Shown here one piece after another: positions 33,550-42,669 of a DNA stretch of 64,000 nucleotides (the stretch's first letter is position 1; the number at the start of each line of letters is the position of its first letter). Origin of the DNA: Bacillus sp. J33 (GTDB lineage Bacteria > Bacillota > Bacilli > Bacillales > Cytobacillaceae); contig NZ_JAEL01000003.1 in the NCBI RefSeq assembly GCF_000518885.1, positions 23,987 through 87,986 of the forward strand, written 5' to 3'. Under the pieces are notes generated by a model. It saw nothing but the letters and a program-made list of their open reading frames with translations, was not told the origin of the DNA and did no database searches. The translations under genes were made by a program, and so were the position numbers.

Positions 33550-34817
33550 ACAGGTTTTTTGGCCAGCAGGGAACTCAAAATCGCGAGTGCAGGCAAAATC
33601 ATCGTCATATAAATAATTTCTTCATAGCCGCCGAAAAGATCATAAGCAAAGCCGAATGGAAGTGGGCCAAGAGCGGAGCCGATGACCATAATCGTCATCG
33701 CCGTGCCTTTAATGCTCCCGAGATATTGCCTGCCGAAATAGCTGGGCCATACATAGTTTAAAGCAATTCGTTCAAAACCTCCGCTAATTCCCCAAAGGAC
33801 CCCGAATAGGATGGCAACTGTCACATTTTTAGTGAACAGCAGTACCAGCATGTAGATAATCTCACCTAGAAAAATGCCGGCCAGTACATAGTTAACCTTT
33901 ACCTTATCAAGAATAAAGCCAGCTGCTAACGTAATCGGAAAACCGATAACCGCCATTAGGCTCAGTACTAGAGCGGCGATGCCAGGTGAAATATTCTGGA
34001 TACCAAAAATAGAGATCAAGTGGAAGGTAAGCCCGGTGTTCACAAGGGCAGGTATGGCAACGCAAAAAAGAAGCAGCCAATAAGCCTTTGTTCTCATCGC
34101 TTCCTTTAACGTCCAATTTTCTTCTAAATCCGTTTCATCATAATTCTCTTCTAGGCTGCCTTTTTTATGTATCGGCTTTTTCCGTCCATCAGGCAAAAGG
34201 CCGATATCCTCCGGCTTGTTCCGAATGAGAAAATAGGCGAGCGGAACGAAAACCGCCAGCAGAGCAACTCCCCAAAGCTGCCAGGAAAAGCTCCAGCCCC
34301 ACTTATTAACCAGCCATGCGTTTAATGGCGGGAAGATTGCAGAGCTTGAAAATCCGCCAATAGCCATCAAGCTTAGTGCTTTACCACGCTTTGTAATAAA
34401 CCATTGGGGAACGAGCGTATTCGGAATTAGGGTCATGGAACCCTGCCCAAGAAGCCTTAAAAAGAAGAAGCCTACGAAAAGCATTACAGTATTGGTCACG
34501 ATGCTGTTCCAAAAACATGCCAGGGCAAGACTAACTCCAACAAAAACGGCCATTTTCCGCTGTCCGTGTCGGTCGATAAAGCGGCCTACAAAAAACATGC
34601 ACAAACCGGAAGCAAGCGTAGCTGCGGAATAGACAGCCGATACCTTGGAACGGCTCCAGCCAAAGTCATGGATATAAGAGTCGATAAACACAGAAATGGA
34701 ATACGTTTGTCCCGGTCCGGAGAAAAACACGCCGAGAGCAGAAATGAGGACAATCATCCAGCCATAATAAAAGGGTGTGGGCACAGGGGCAGTCATTTTT
34801 TGTGTTTGTACTTTCAT
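33537..34817 (-). CDS. MFS transporter (oxalate/formate antiporter-like subgroup)
   Basis: A 426-aa major facilitator with twelve hydrophobic segments and a charged central loop (PDGRKKPIHKKG region). The N-terminal half carries FVGRFIDRHGQRKMAVFVG, the loop 2-3 motif A, and PNTLVPQWFITKRGKALSLM, common in monocarboxylate/OxlT-type porters. The substrate is unknown. ATG 34817 is chosen: GGAGGAGG lies 6 nt upstream; an ATG 21 nt further out has no ribosome site. Confidence 0.85.
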   Translation of the reverse strand: MKVQTQKMTAPVPTPFYYGWMIVLISALGVFFSGPGQTYSISVFIDSYIHDFGWSRSKVSAVYSAATLASGLCMFFVGRFIDRHGQRKMAVFVGVSLALACFWNSIVTNTVMLFVGFFFLRLLGQGSMTLIPNTLVPQWFITKRGKALSLMAIGGFSSSAIFPPLNAWLVNKWGWSFSWQLWGVALLAVFVPLAYFLIRNKPEDIGLLPDGRKKPIHKKGSLEENYDETDLEENWTLKEAMRTKAYWLLLFCVAIPALVNTGLTFHLISIFGIQNISPGIAALVLSLMAVIGFPITLAAGFILDKVKVNYVLAGIFLGEIIYMLVLLFTKNVTVAILFGVLWGISGGFERIALNYVWPSYFGRQYLGSIKGTAMTIMVIGSALGPLPFGFAYDLFGGYEEIIYMTMILPALAILSSLLAKKPVKGS

Positions 34818-34985
34818 GGCAAAACCTCCTCCAATCATGATAACAGAGGAAAACTGAATTGCCCATTTATTTACAGATGATGAATGCTTTAGTGAAAAAA
34901 TATTAATTTCACGTTTAATATAGTAAAAATGAGATTTTAGTAGATAATAAGAGGTTTAGCAGTAAATAAACGCTTTCATTTTAAC

Positions 34986-35013
34986 TTGTATTTCCTGATA
35001 GATATGGTATGAT
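34986..35013 (+). promoter_or_regulatory. Putative sigma-A promoter for the first SulP gene
   Basis: TTGTAT (34986-34991), 16-nt spacer, TATGAT (35008-35013). Confidence 0.5.
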
Positions 35014-35088
35014 TCTACTGTTTTTGTCGGCCCGACTTTGATGAGAGTTCAAAGTCATTACTATAAAAAATTAATAAGGGGTGTTTAT

Positions 35089-36555
35089 TTGAAAGCTAAT
35101 TCATTAAAAGAACAGTGGTTTGGCAATGTTAAAGGAGACGTTCTTGCCGGAATCGTGGTGGCATTGGCACTTATTCCAGAGGCGATTGCTTTCTCAATTA
35201 TTGCTGGTGTTGATCCAATGGTTGGATTGTACGCTTCTTTTTGTATTGCTGTGACCATTGCTATAGTTGGCGGAAGGCCTGGAATGATTTCTGCTGCAAC
35301 TGGTGCTATGGCTTTACTAATGGTTACATTAGTAGCTGACCATGGATTGCAGTATTTATTTGCTGCGACCATTTTGACAGGGGCTTTGCAGATTTTATTT
35401 GGTGTGCTTAAATTAGCCCGCTTTATGAAATTTATTCCGCGTGCCGTTATGATTGGGTTTGTTAACGCGCTGGCGATTTTGATTTTCATGGCGCAGCTTG
35501 AGCAATTTGTAGATGCTACATGGGTCATGTATGCGATGGTTGCCGGAGCATTGGCGATTATTTATATTTTGCCAAGATTGACCAAAGCAGTGCCATCGCC
35601 TTTAGTGGCAATTATCGTTATTACGGTCATTGCTATTATGACGAAAAGTGATGTGCGTACAGTTGGGGACATGGGAGCTTTAACAGCTGCTTTGCCATCC
35701 TTCATAATTCCGGATGTGCCATTTAATCTGGAAACTTTAAAAATTATTTTCCCTTATTCATTGGCTCTTGCCGTTGTTGGCTTATTAGAGTCCTTGCTGA
35801 CAGCATCAATTGTTGATGATATGACAGATACAGCCAGTGATAAGAATATGGAAAGCCGCGGCCAGGGTATTGCAAACATCGTAGCAGGTTTCTTCGGCGG
35901 AATGGCTGGATGTGCGATGATTGGCCAATCGGTTATTAATGTGAAATCAGGCGGAAGAGGCAGGCTGTCTGCTCTTGTAGCCGGTACATTCCTTATGTTC
36001 CTGATTTTAGTATTAGGAAATATTGTGGTACAAATACCGATGGCTGCATTAGTTGGTGTCATGATCATGGTTTCGATCGGAACTTTTGACTGGTCTTCGA
36101 TTAAGGGGCTAGCCAAGGCTCCTGTTACAGATTCAATTGTTATGATTACAACTACTGTTACAACAGTATTTACACATGATTTATCCAAAGGTGTTTTTTC
36201 AGGAATTATCTTAAGTGCGATCTTCTTTGTAGCTAAAATTTCAAAAGTCCATGTTGCTTCGCGAATTGAAGGTAAAAAGAAAATTTACGCCGTTACAGGC
36301 CAGGTTTTCTTTGCTTCTGTAGATGAGCTTGTAGCAGCCTTTGACTTTAATGAAGATCTTAAAGAGGTTGAAATCGACTTTTCACAAGCGCATGTCTGGG
36401 ATGACTCAGGTGTTGCTGCTATAGATAAAATTGTGTTGAAATTGCGGGACAATGGTGTTCTAGTCCGTCTTTCAGGATTAAATGCGCCGAGCTCCAACCT
36501 GATCGAGCGTTTAGCGGTTCACCGCAAACCTGGTGCAAAGTTATCCGGGCATTAA
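35089..36555 (+). CDS. SulP family anion transporter with STAS domain (copy 1)
   Basis: A 488-aa SLC26/SulP transporter. The membrane domain starts [20 protein letters not shown], the SulP signature, and runs to about residue 390; the cytoplasmic STAS domain occupies the last about 90 residues with [16 protein letters not shown]. SulP proteins carry sulfate, bicarbonate or dicarboxylates; this subtype also resembles bicarbonate transporters. TTG 35089 is preferred (AAGGGGTG 6 nt upstream). The next gene is a close paralogue and two UspA genes follow, suggesting a functional link. Confidence 0.9.
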   Translation: MKANSLKEQWFGNVKGDVLAGIVVALALIPEAIAFSIIAGVDPMVGLYASFCIAVTIAIVGGRPGMISAATGAMALLMVTLVADHGLQYLFAATILTGALQILFGVLKLARFMKFIPRAVMIGFVNALAILIFMAQLEQFVDATWVMYAMVAGALAIIYILPRLTKAVPSPLVAIIVITVIAIMTKSDVRTVGDMGALTAALPSFIIPDVPFNLETLKIIFPYSLALAVVGLLESLLTASIVDDMTDTASDKNMESRGQGIANIVAGFFGGMAGCAMIGQSVINVKSGGRGRLSALVAGTFLMFLILVLGNIVVQIPMAALVGVMIMVSIGTFDWSSIKGLAKAPVTDSIVMITTTVTTVFTHDLSKGVFSGIILSAIFFVAKISKVHVASRIEGKKKIYAVTGQVFFASVDELVAAFDFNEDLKEVEIDFSQAHVWDDSGVAAIDKIVLKLRDNGVLVRLSGLNAPSSNLIERLAVHRKPGAKLSGH

Positions 36556-36629
36556 TGAAAAAGCACGGTATTCATTTGGAAAAACAATAATTTGTGAGAA
36601 AAGAACCTAAATATAAAATAAAGCACGGG

Positions 36630-36660
36630 ACCTCCTGGATATTTATCCGGGAGGTTTTTA
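36630..36660 (+). terminator. Terminator between the two SulP genes
   Basis: ACCTCCTGGAT (36630-36640) pairs with ATCCGGGAGGT (36645-36655), then TTTTTA. Confidence 0.82.
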
Positions 36661-36740
36661 TTATGAAAAAAGTGGAATAAGGCATGGGTGCTAAATTAGC
36701 GCTAATAACACAAACTACGTAAAAAGAGAGGAGGGTTTTT

Positions 36741-38189
36741 TTGGATTATACATTATATAGGAAATCCTGGTTCGGAAATATAAAAGGAGATATCCTTTCC
36801 GGAATTGTAGTGGCGCTTGCTCTTATACCCGAAGCTATTGCCTTTTCAATCATTGCCGGAGTTGATCCGATGGTCGGGCTATATGCCTCTTTTACAATTG
36901 CAGTGACGATTGCCTTTGTAGGCGGAAGACCCGGGATGATTTCGGCAGCAACCGGAGCGATGGCCCTTTTGTTTATTGACTTAGTGGCAGATTACGGTTT
37001 GGAATATTTATTGGCAGCTACAATTTTAACAGGTGTTTTTCAAATCATTTTTGGTGCCTTTAAGCTTGCCCACTATATGAGATTCATTCCAAGATCGGTT
37101 ATGGTTGGCTTTGTAAATGCTTTGGCGATACTTATTTTTACTTCACAGCTTCAGCATTTTGAAGGCGAAGGATGGATTATATATGTATTGGTTGGAGTCA
37201 CGTTAGGGATTATTTATCTTCTCCCTTATTTAACAAAAGCGGTACCATCAACGCTTATTGCCATTATTGCTGTAACTATCATGACAGTGTTTATGAATAT
37301 CGATGTCCGGACGGTTGGGGATTTGGGTGCTATTTCAAAAAGCTTGCCGGCCTTTTTGATTCCTGATATTCCGCTGACCATTGAAACTTTAATCATCATC
37401 CTTCCATACTCGCTTGCACTTTCGGTAGTGGGGCTTCTTGAATCTTTGCTGACAGCTGCCATTGTGGATGACATGACAGATTCTGAAAGCGATAAGGATA
37501 TGGAAAGCCGCGGACAGGGAATTTCTAATATTATAACGGGATTTTTCGGCGGCATGGCAGGATGCGCCATGATTGGCCAATCTGTGATTAACGTGAAATC
37601 AGGTGGCAGAGGACGGCTTTCTGCATTTGTCGCAGGCATGTTTTTAATGTTCTTAATTGTAGTCCTTGGCGATATTGTTGTTCAGATTCCAATGGCTGCG
37701 CTGGCTGGAGTAATGATAATGGTTTCGATCAGCACGTTTGACTGGAACTCCATAAAAACCATTCATCTTCTTCCGAGAACAGATGCAGCCGTAATGGTTG
37801 TGACCGTTTTAACGGTTGTATTAACGCATAATCTGGCAATTGGAGTGTTTACCGGTATATTGCTTAGTGCTATTTTCTTTGTTTCAAAAATATCAAAGGT
37901 TCATGTCAGCACCAGGATGGAGAGGAATACCCGGATTTATCAAGTGAGAGGAGAATTGTTCTTTGCTTCTGTCACTGAATTTATAAAGCAGTTTGATTAT
38001 AAGGAAGACACAGATTCCGTAACAATTGATTTGAGCAGGGCTCATTTATGGGATGACTCAGCCGTTGTGGCAATAGATAAAATAGTTTATCGGTTCGAGG
38101 AAAACGGGAAACATGTTACAGTAACTGGATTAAATGAAGACAGTTCAGAGTTAGTCGGAAAGCTGGCAAACAAACTCGGCTCTCATTAA
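36741..38189 (+). CDS. SulP family anion transporter with STAS domain (copy 2)
   Basis: A 482-aa paralogue of the preceding gene, collinear over its whole length with long identical stretches (for example [20 protein letters not shown] and [20 protein letters not shown]). STAS domain at the C-terminus with [16 protein letters not shown]. It starts at TTG 36741 behind AGAGGAGGG. A uspA gene follows after 13 nt and is probably co-transcribed. The substrate is unknown; bicarbonate or sulfate is likely from family. Confidence 0.9.
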   Translation: MDYTLYRKSWFGNIKGDILSGIVVALALIPEAIAFSIIAGVDPMVGLYASFTIAVTIAFVGGRPGMISAATGAMALLFIDLVADYGLEYLLAATILTGVFQIIFGAFKLAHYMRFIPRSVMVGFVNALAILIFTSQLQHFEGEGWIIYVLVGVTLGIIYLLPYLTKAVPSTLIAIIAVTIMTVFMNIDVRTVGDLGAISKSLPAFLIPDIPLTIETLIIILPYSLALSVVGLLESLLTAAIVDDMTDSESDKDMESRGQGISNIITGFFGGMAGCAMIGQSVINVKSGGRGRLSAFVAGMFLMFLIVVLGDIVVQIPMAALAGVMIMVSISTFDWNSIKTIHLLPRTDAAVMVVTVLTVVLTHNLAIGVFTGILLSAIFFVSKISKVHVSTRMERNTRIYQVRGELFFASVTEFIKQFDYKEDTDSVTIDLSRAHLWDDSAVVAIDKIVYRFEENGKHVTVTGLNEDSSELVGKLANKLGSH

Positions 38190-38202
38190 AGGAGGTTTGG
38201 CC

Positions 38203-38622
38203 ATGTATAAAAAAATCCTGCTGGCAGCAGATGGATCGGAACACTCGAAGCGTGCTGCTGAACATGCCATTAAGATTGCAAAGTGTGACAATGAAACAGA
38301 AATAAAGGTTGTTTATGTTGTGGATGGAGATCGGTCAAAATCGGATGTCCTTAAGAATTGGAACGCTGCAGACTTTGGCGATAAACGCAAAGACCGGATG
38401 CGCGAGGTTGAGAAAAAGGCACGGGAGGCCAATATAAATTATGAAATCATTATATTGCATGGTGAGCCCGGTCCAGCCATTGTGGAATATGCCAATAAAA
38501 ATCATTTTGATCTGGTGGTATTAGGAAGCCGGGGATTGAATGGCCTTCAGGAACTTGTTCTAGGAGGAGTCAGCCATAAGGTTGCAAAAAGGGCGGATTG
38601 CCCGGTGCTCATTGTAAAATAA
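38203..38622 (+). CDS. Universal stress protein UspA family (copy 1)
   Basis: A 139-aa UspA-fold protein: MYKKILLAADGSEHSKRAAE at the N-terminus and VVLGSRGLNGLQELVLGGVS near the C-terminus. The nucleotide-binding consensus G-2x-G-9x-G-S/T is almost met, but a Gly stands where Ser/Thr is expected, so ATP binding may be altered. ATG 38203 follows AAAGGAGG; a TTG 6 nt earlier is less well placed. Close coupling to the second SulP gene suggests a regulatory link with the transporter. Confidence 0.9.
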   Translation: MYKKILLAADGSEHSKRAAEHAIKIAKCDNETEIKVVYVVDGDRSKSDVLKNWNAADFGDKRKDRMREVEKKAREANINYEIIILHGEPGPAIVEYANKNHFDLVVLGSRGLNGLQELVLGGVSHKVAKRADCPVLIVK

Positions 38623-38653
38623 GGATCGGCTTTGTACGAGCCGGTTCTTATTT
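38621..38653 (+). terminator. Terminator after the SulP-Usp pair
   Basis: AAGGATCGGCT (38621-38631) pairs, with G-U pairs, with AGCCGGTTCTT (38639-38649), then ATTTT. Confidence 0.6.
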
Positions 38654-38833
38654 TAATGTATCCGTTTACATATTATTCAGTAATCTTTATAATTAGTTTA
38701 ACTATTCAGAATAATCTCCCGCAAGTATCATGAATCTGACACAACTTTCTTTCTTGCAGTGTTGATGAAACCAGCTATTAAAAATAAGATTAATTTTGAG
38801 AGCTTTTTAGTGAATTTTTTCAGGGGTGAGGGT

Positions 38834-39253
38834 ATGTTTAACAAAATCCTAATAGCTGCAGATGGATCTGACCATTCTGTTCGTTCTGCCAAAAAGGCCA
38901 TGCTTCTGGCAGAGCAAAATCCTAATGCAGAAATTACAGTGGTATATGCTATTGACGGGCAAACTTCAAAAGAAGATATTCTCCACCATTTTGATAAATC
39001 GGTGGTTGACGAAGCAAGAAAACGGCGCCTGGAGCCGATTGAAAATATACTAAAAGAAAAGAACCTATCCTATGAAATAAAAATCCTGCAGGGAGAGCCA
39101 GGTCCGGCTATTGTGGAATACGCCAACCAGCGAGAGTTTGACATTGTTGTAGTCGGCAGCAGGGGTCTGAACGCACTGCAGGAAATGGTACTTGGAAGCG
39201 TAAGCCATAAAATCGCCAAGCGGGTTAAAGCGCCTGTTATGATCGTTAAATAA
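38834..39253 (+). CDS. Universal stress protein UspA family (copy 2)
   Basis: A 139-aa paralogue of the previous Usp. It starts MFNKILIAADGSDHSVRSAK, and the ATP-binding motif GSRGLNALQEMVLGS fulfils G-2x-G-9x-G-S, unlike copy 1. ATG 38834 has GGGGTGAGG upstream; the frame extends 75 nt further without a good start. It has a separate transcription unit of about 210 nt from copy 1 with its own terminator. Confidence 0.9.
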   Translation: MFNKILIAADGSDHSVRSAKKAMLLAEQNPNAEITVVYAIDGQTSKEDILHHFDKSVVDEARKRRLEPIENILKEKNLSYEIKILQGEPGPAIVEYANQREFDIVVVGSRGLNALQEMVLGSVSHKIAKRVKAPVMIVK

Positions 39254-39260
39254 TATATGA

Positions 39261-39296
39261 AACGGCCAGATAGAGCTTCCTATCTGGCCGTTTTTA
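39261..39296 (+). terminator. Terminator of the second uspA
   Basis: AACGGCCAGATAG (39261-39273) pairs with CTATCTGGCCGTT (39280-39292), then a T run. Confidence 0.92.
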
Positions 39297-39338
39297 GTTT
39301 TAAGCTATTGGTTAACACAAGCTGATGCAGCGCCAAGC

Positions 39339-39444
39339 GACCGATAAATTGCTTAAGCTGACCGATATATTTAAAAAAGCAGCCGATAAAATTTAAATCT
39401 GACCAAAAACCTTATTGAAGTGACCGATATACCCAGAAAAAGCT
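39339..39444. repeat. 21-bp tandem repeat array (GACCGATA family), five units
   Basis: Units start at 39339, 39360, 39381, 39401 and 39422 with core GACCGATA (AGCCGATA and GACCAAAA in two units) followed by A/T-rich sequence. No reading frame of interest. Confidence 0.8.
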
Positions 39445-39479
39445 GGCTTCCGAAATTTATAACTGTCAAAAGAGTGGGG

Positions 39480-39715
39480 AAATGTCCAACACAGGGGTCA
39501 TGAAGGCCAAAAATCGGCAAGAGAACCAGAGAAGAGTTCGCCACAGAGGCAATGAAGGCCAAAAAATAGCAAGGGAGCAAGAGAAAAGTCCATCATAAGC
39601 ACGATGAAGGCCAAAAGCCATCAAGAGAGCAGGAGAAAAGTCCATCATAGTAGCAATGAAGGCCAAAACCGGCAAAAGAGCAAGAGAAAAGTTCATCACA
39701 GATGTACTGATAGCC
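39480..39715. repeat. 52-bp tandem repeat array, four and a half units
   Basis: TGAAGGCC recurs at 39501, 39553, 39605 and 39657, exactly 52 bp apart, with GGCAAGAGAGCAGGAGAAAA-like and GTCCATCATA-like sequence in each unit; a partial unit follows at 39708. A solo relative lies at 13809. Confidence 0.85.
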
Positions 39716-39726
39716 TTAACTACAAA

Positions 39727-39760
39727 CAAAAAAGATGCCCCGCTCTCGGGACATCTTTTA
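39727..39760 (-). terminator. Terminator of the dicarboxylate symporter gene
   Basis: AAAGATGCCCCG (39731-39742) pairs, with one mismatch, with CGGGACATCTTT (39747-39758); the A run to the left gives the U tract on the minus strand. Confidence 0.8.
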
Positions 39761-39761
39761 A

Positions 39762-40952
39762 TTAGCTGGCTTTTACCGCCTGAGGCTTCGCCTCTTTGTC
39801 TTTTCCGCTTGCTTTGTCCGACAGCAATGTTAATGCGCCGTCGCCAGTAACGTTGCAGGCTGTTCCGAAGCTGTCCTGGGCAAGGTATAAAGCAATCATA
39901 AGAGCAATCATCGTTTCATTGAAGCCGAGCATGCTTTCAAGCAGCCCTAGTGCCGCCATCACAGCCCCGCCCGGAACACCCGGTGCAGCAATCATGGTTA
40001 CGCCAAGCATTAAGATGAACGGCAGGATTTCTCCAAAAGAAGCAGTTTGTCCTTGAAGCATCATTACTGCAATCGCACAGCTTACGAGTGTGATCGTGCT
40101 TCCTGACAGATGAATCGTTGCCAGTAAAGGAACAGAGAAATCAGCCACTTTTTCGCGTGCGCCAAGCTTTTTAATTTGCTTGAGCGTAACAGGAATGGTT
40201 GAAGCGGACGATTGGGTTCCAAGTGCTGTGAAATATGCAGGCATCATGTTCTTAATCAGCTTAATCGGATTTGTTTTTGTAACACTTCCGGCAGCTGTAT
40301 ATTGAATAAGTAAAAAGATAATATGAAGAGCAATAATCATGACGAATACTTTGGCGAACACAGACATGATTGCGCCAACCTGGCCGCCCTGAGTCATGTT
40401 GGCAAAGATCCCGAAAATATGGACAGGAAGCAGTGGAATAATGACCTTTTCAATGACTTTTTCGATAATATCCCGGAAGTCATTCATGACGTGCTGCAGA
40501 GTATTTCCTTTAATGGCTGCTAAACCAAGACCTAATGTGAACGAAATTAGCAATGCTGTCATAACGCCCATTACCGGAGGCATGTCCACCTGGAAAAATG
40601 GCGATAGCAATGCTTCTTCCGGATTCTCAAACTCTTTGAAGCTTTGATTTTTTAATAGGATGGGGTATAAAACAGTGGCTGTAAAAAATGCCAATAAACC
40701 GGCTGCAACTGTGGAACCATATGCAAACCCTGTAGTAATGCCCAAAAGCTTGCCGGCTCCTTTCCCCATGCTGCCGATACCTGGTGCGATGAACCCGATA
40801 ATAATTAACGGAATGGCAAAACCGAGAAAGTTTCCGAATAGGCCGTTAAAAGTAGCGAATAGCTTAACTAGCCATTCAGGAGAAAAAGAACCTATTAAAA
40901 TACCTAAAGCAATGGCTAATATAATTCTTGGGAGCAGTCCGAACTTCTTCAT
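39762..40952 (-). CDS. Dicarboxylate/amino acid:cation symporter (DAACS family)
   Basis: A 396-aa membrane symporter. It starts MKKFGLLPRIILAIALGILI; the re-entrant-loop serine-rich stretch is seen in YFTALGTQSSASTIPVTLKQ and the substrate/cation region in MLGVTMIAAPGVPGGAVMAAL and DSFGTACNVTGDGAL. The family imports glutamate, aspartate, serine or C4-dicarboxylates with Na+ or H+; the exact substrate cannot be told. ATG 40952 has AAGGAGG upstream; the frame extends further without support. Monocistronic. Confidence 0.9.
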   Translation of the reverse strand: MKKFGLLPRIILAIALGILIGSFSPEWLVKLFATFNGLFGNFLGFAIPLIIIGFIAPGIGSMGKGAGKLLGITTGFAYGSTVAAGLLAFFTATVLYPILLKNQSFKEFENPEEALLSPFFQVDMPPVMGVMTALLISFTLGLGLAAIKGNTLQHVMNDFRDIIEKVIEKVIIPLLPVHIFGIFANMTQGGQVGAIMSVFAKVFVMIIALHIIFLLIQYTAAGSVTKTNPIKLIKNMMPAYFTALGTQSSASTIPVTLKQIKKLGAREKVADFSVPLLATIHLSGSTITLVSCAIAVMMLQGQTASFGEILPFILMLGVTMIAAPGVPGGAVMAALGLLESMLGFNETMIALMIALYLAQDSFGTACNVTGDGALTLLSDKASGKDKEAKPQAVKAS

Positions 40953-41458
40953 TTTTGTCCTCCTTGAAAATACAATTGTTTTCCTTAGAGGGAGTATATC
41001 TTGTTTCTGGCTAAAAGTTAATAGCAAAAAGCTTTGTTCTAAAAATAAAATAATTATATAAATTCGGACTACTTACCTGTTTATAAAGGGTTTATTCATT
41101 AAAAACGTTATATTATAGGAAATAAAGCGTTATCTTAAAATAGAAATAGCCTATTTAGGTTTCAATAGTAAGGAGAAAAGGAAGTAATAATAAGCGTATT
41201 TTACAGAATTAAGGATAAGAAAAGTTTCCTTTTTAAACGCTTTTTCATACATATAGGAATATGGGCGTATGTGCAGAAAAAAATTCCTTAAGAATTGAAC
41301 ATGTAATCACTCCCTTTCTTAAATTAGAAAGTGTTACAATAAAGAGTAGATTGAATTAGCATTTAAAGCAGAGAAAGATGAAAAGCGATATTACATTGGA
41401 ATTAACACCCGGCTATGAAAATCCGGGCAATCCATGATGGAATAATGGAGGTTCTTTT
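40953..41458. other. Intergenic region between the symporter and ddl
   Basis: A/T-rich, with no gene seen on either strand. TACAAT at about 41335 could be a -10 for ddl, but no good -35 lies at the right distance. A weak CCCGG..CCGGG hairpin (41408-41425) precedes the ddl ribosome site. Confidence 0.3.
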
Positions 41459-42535
41459 ATGAAAACGAAGGTTGGCCTATTGTACGGCGGGAAATCCGCA
41501 GAGCATAAAGTATCCATGCAGACAGCAATGGCTGTTATCAAAGCGCTGGACTTAGAAAAATTTGAAATTCACCCTATTTATATATCTGAAGAAGGGCAAT
41601 GGGTTAAGGGACCCCAATTAAATGGCCCGGTCTCCAGTGTGAAGGAACTGGAATTTTCCAGGGGAGAAGCACTTCCGCCAACAGCATTGGCACCGACTCT
41701 TTTTCAGGATTCTCAGCAAAAGGGCCCTTTTGACGTCATCTTTCCGCTTCTTCACGGACCGAATGGTGAAGATGGAACGGTTCAGGGGTTATTGGAGCTT
41801 CTCAACCTTCCTTATGTAGGAAATGGAGTATTGGCTTCATCAGCAGGCATGGATAAGGTAATTATGAAAAATATCTTTGCCCAGGCAGGCCTTCCGCAGG
41901 TAAAGTATGTCTGGTTTATCCGCAGCGAATGGGAAAATGAAATGGAAGCTGCATATGATAAAGTAGAGAAGGAATTGGGCTACCCATGTTTTGTTAAACC
42001 AGCTAACCTGGGTTCAAGCGTAGGAATCAGCAAGTGTATGAATCGCTCAGAATTAGAGGAAGCATTTAAAGAGGCCTTCCAATTTGACCGCAAGATCATT
42101 ATCGAAGAAGGTGTCACAGCAAGGGAAATTGAAGCGGGCGTACTCGGAAATGATTACCCGGAATGCTCTGTTGCGGGAGAAATTGTTCCAAAGGTTGAAT
42201 TCTATGATTATAAAGCAAAATATGAAGATGGAGATACAGCCTTGATTATTCCGGCTGAAATCTCTGAAAATGAGTACAGCGAGCTGAAAGATATGGCGAT
42301 CAAGGCGTTTAAAGCCTTGGACTGCTCCGGACTTGTCAGAGCGGATTTCTTTTTGACAAGGGAGGGCAGGCTATATATCAACGAAGTAAATACGATGCCT
42401 GGCTTTACTCCTTTCAGCATGTTCCCGCTTCTTTGGAAACATTCTGGCGTTGAGTACCCTCAACTAATAGAGAAGCTGGTCAATCTGGCAATTGAGCGCC
42501 ACGCAGAAAAACAAAATATTAAACATACAATGTAA
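41459..42535 (+). CDS. ddl: D-alanine--D-alanine ligase
   Basis: A 358-aa ATP-grasp ligase making the D-Ala-D-Ala dipeptide of peptidoglycan. Seen: [18 protein letters not shown] at the N-terminus, [34 protein letters not shown] and the C-terminal [23 protein letters not shown] lies 7 nt before the ATG. It is followed by a terminator and then by murF, which uses its product. The gene order ddl-murF-(...)-cshA is that of B. subtilis. Confidence 0.96.
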   Translation: MKTKVGLLYGGKSAEHKVSMQTAMAVIKALDLEKFEIHPIYISEEGQWVKGPQLNGPVSSVKELEFSRGEALPPTALAPTLFQDSQQKGPFDVIFPLLHGPNGEDGTVQGLLELLNLPYVGNGVLASSAGMDKVIMKNIFAQAGLPQVKYVWFIRSEWENEMEAAYDKVEKELGYPCFVKPANLGSSVGISKCMNRSELEEAFKEAFQFDRKIIIEEGVTAREIEAGVLGNDYPECSVAGEIVPKVEFYDYKAKYEDGDTALIIPAEISENEYSELKDMAIKAFKALDCSGLVRADFFLTREGRLYINEVNTMPGFTPFSMFPLLWKHSGVEYPQLIEKLVNLAIERHAEKQNIKHTM

Positions 42536-42564
42536 AGCCGGCTGGCTGGAATAATTGACTTCAT

Positions 42565-42602
42565 AAAAGGAAACACGGCAAATCCTGTCGTGTTCCTTTT
42601 GT
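42565..42602 (+). terminator. Probable terminator after ddl
   Basis: AAAAGGAAACACG (42565-42577) pairs with CGTGTTCCTTTT (42589-42600), with one bulge; TTTTGTT follows. Confidence 0.7.
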
Positions 42603-42669
42603 TCATACATACTGACAGTATGTCTGGTCCATTTGGACAATCTGAAACTGTCAAAATAGGAGGCGGCAT

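Noticed and set aside
35085..36188. Minus-strand open frames of more than 140 codons inside the first SulP gene
   Set aside because: Shadow frames of a long, clearly coding transporter gene; the same happens in the paralogue at 37226-37639.
39480..39715. Regularly spaced repeats resembling a CRISPR array
   Set aside because: The whole 52-bp unit is repeated with scattered changes; there is no constant repeat with unique spacers, and no cas gene is nearby.
39466..39729. Minus-strand open frame of 87 codons across the 52-bp repeats
   Set aside because: The repeat length is not a multiple of three, there is no ribosome site and the translation has no protein-like character.
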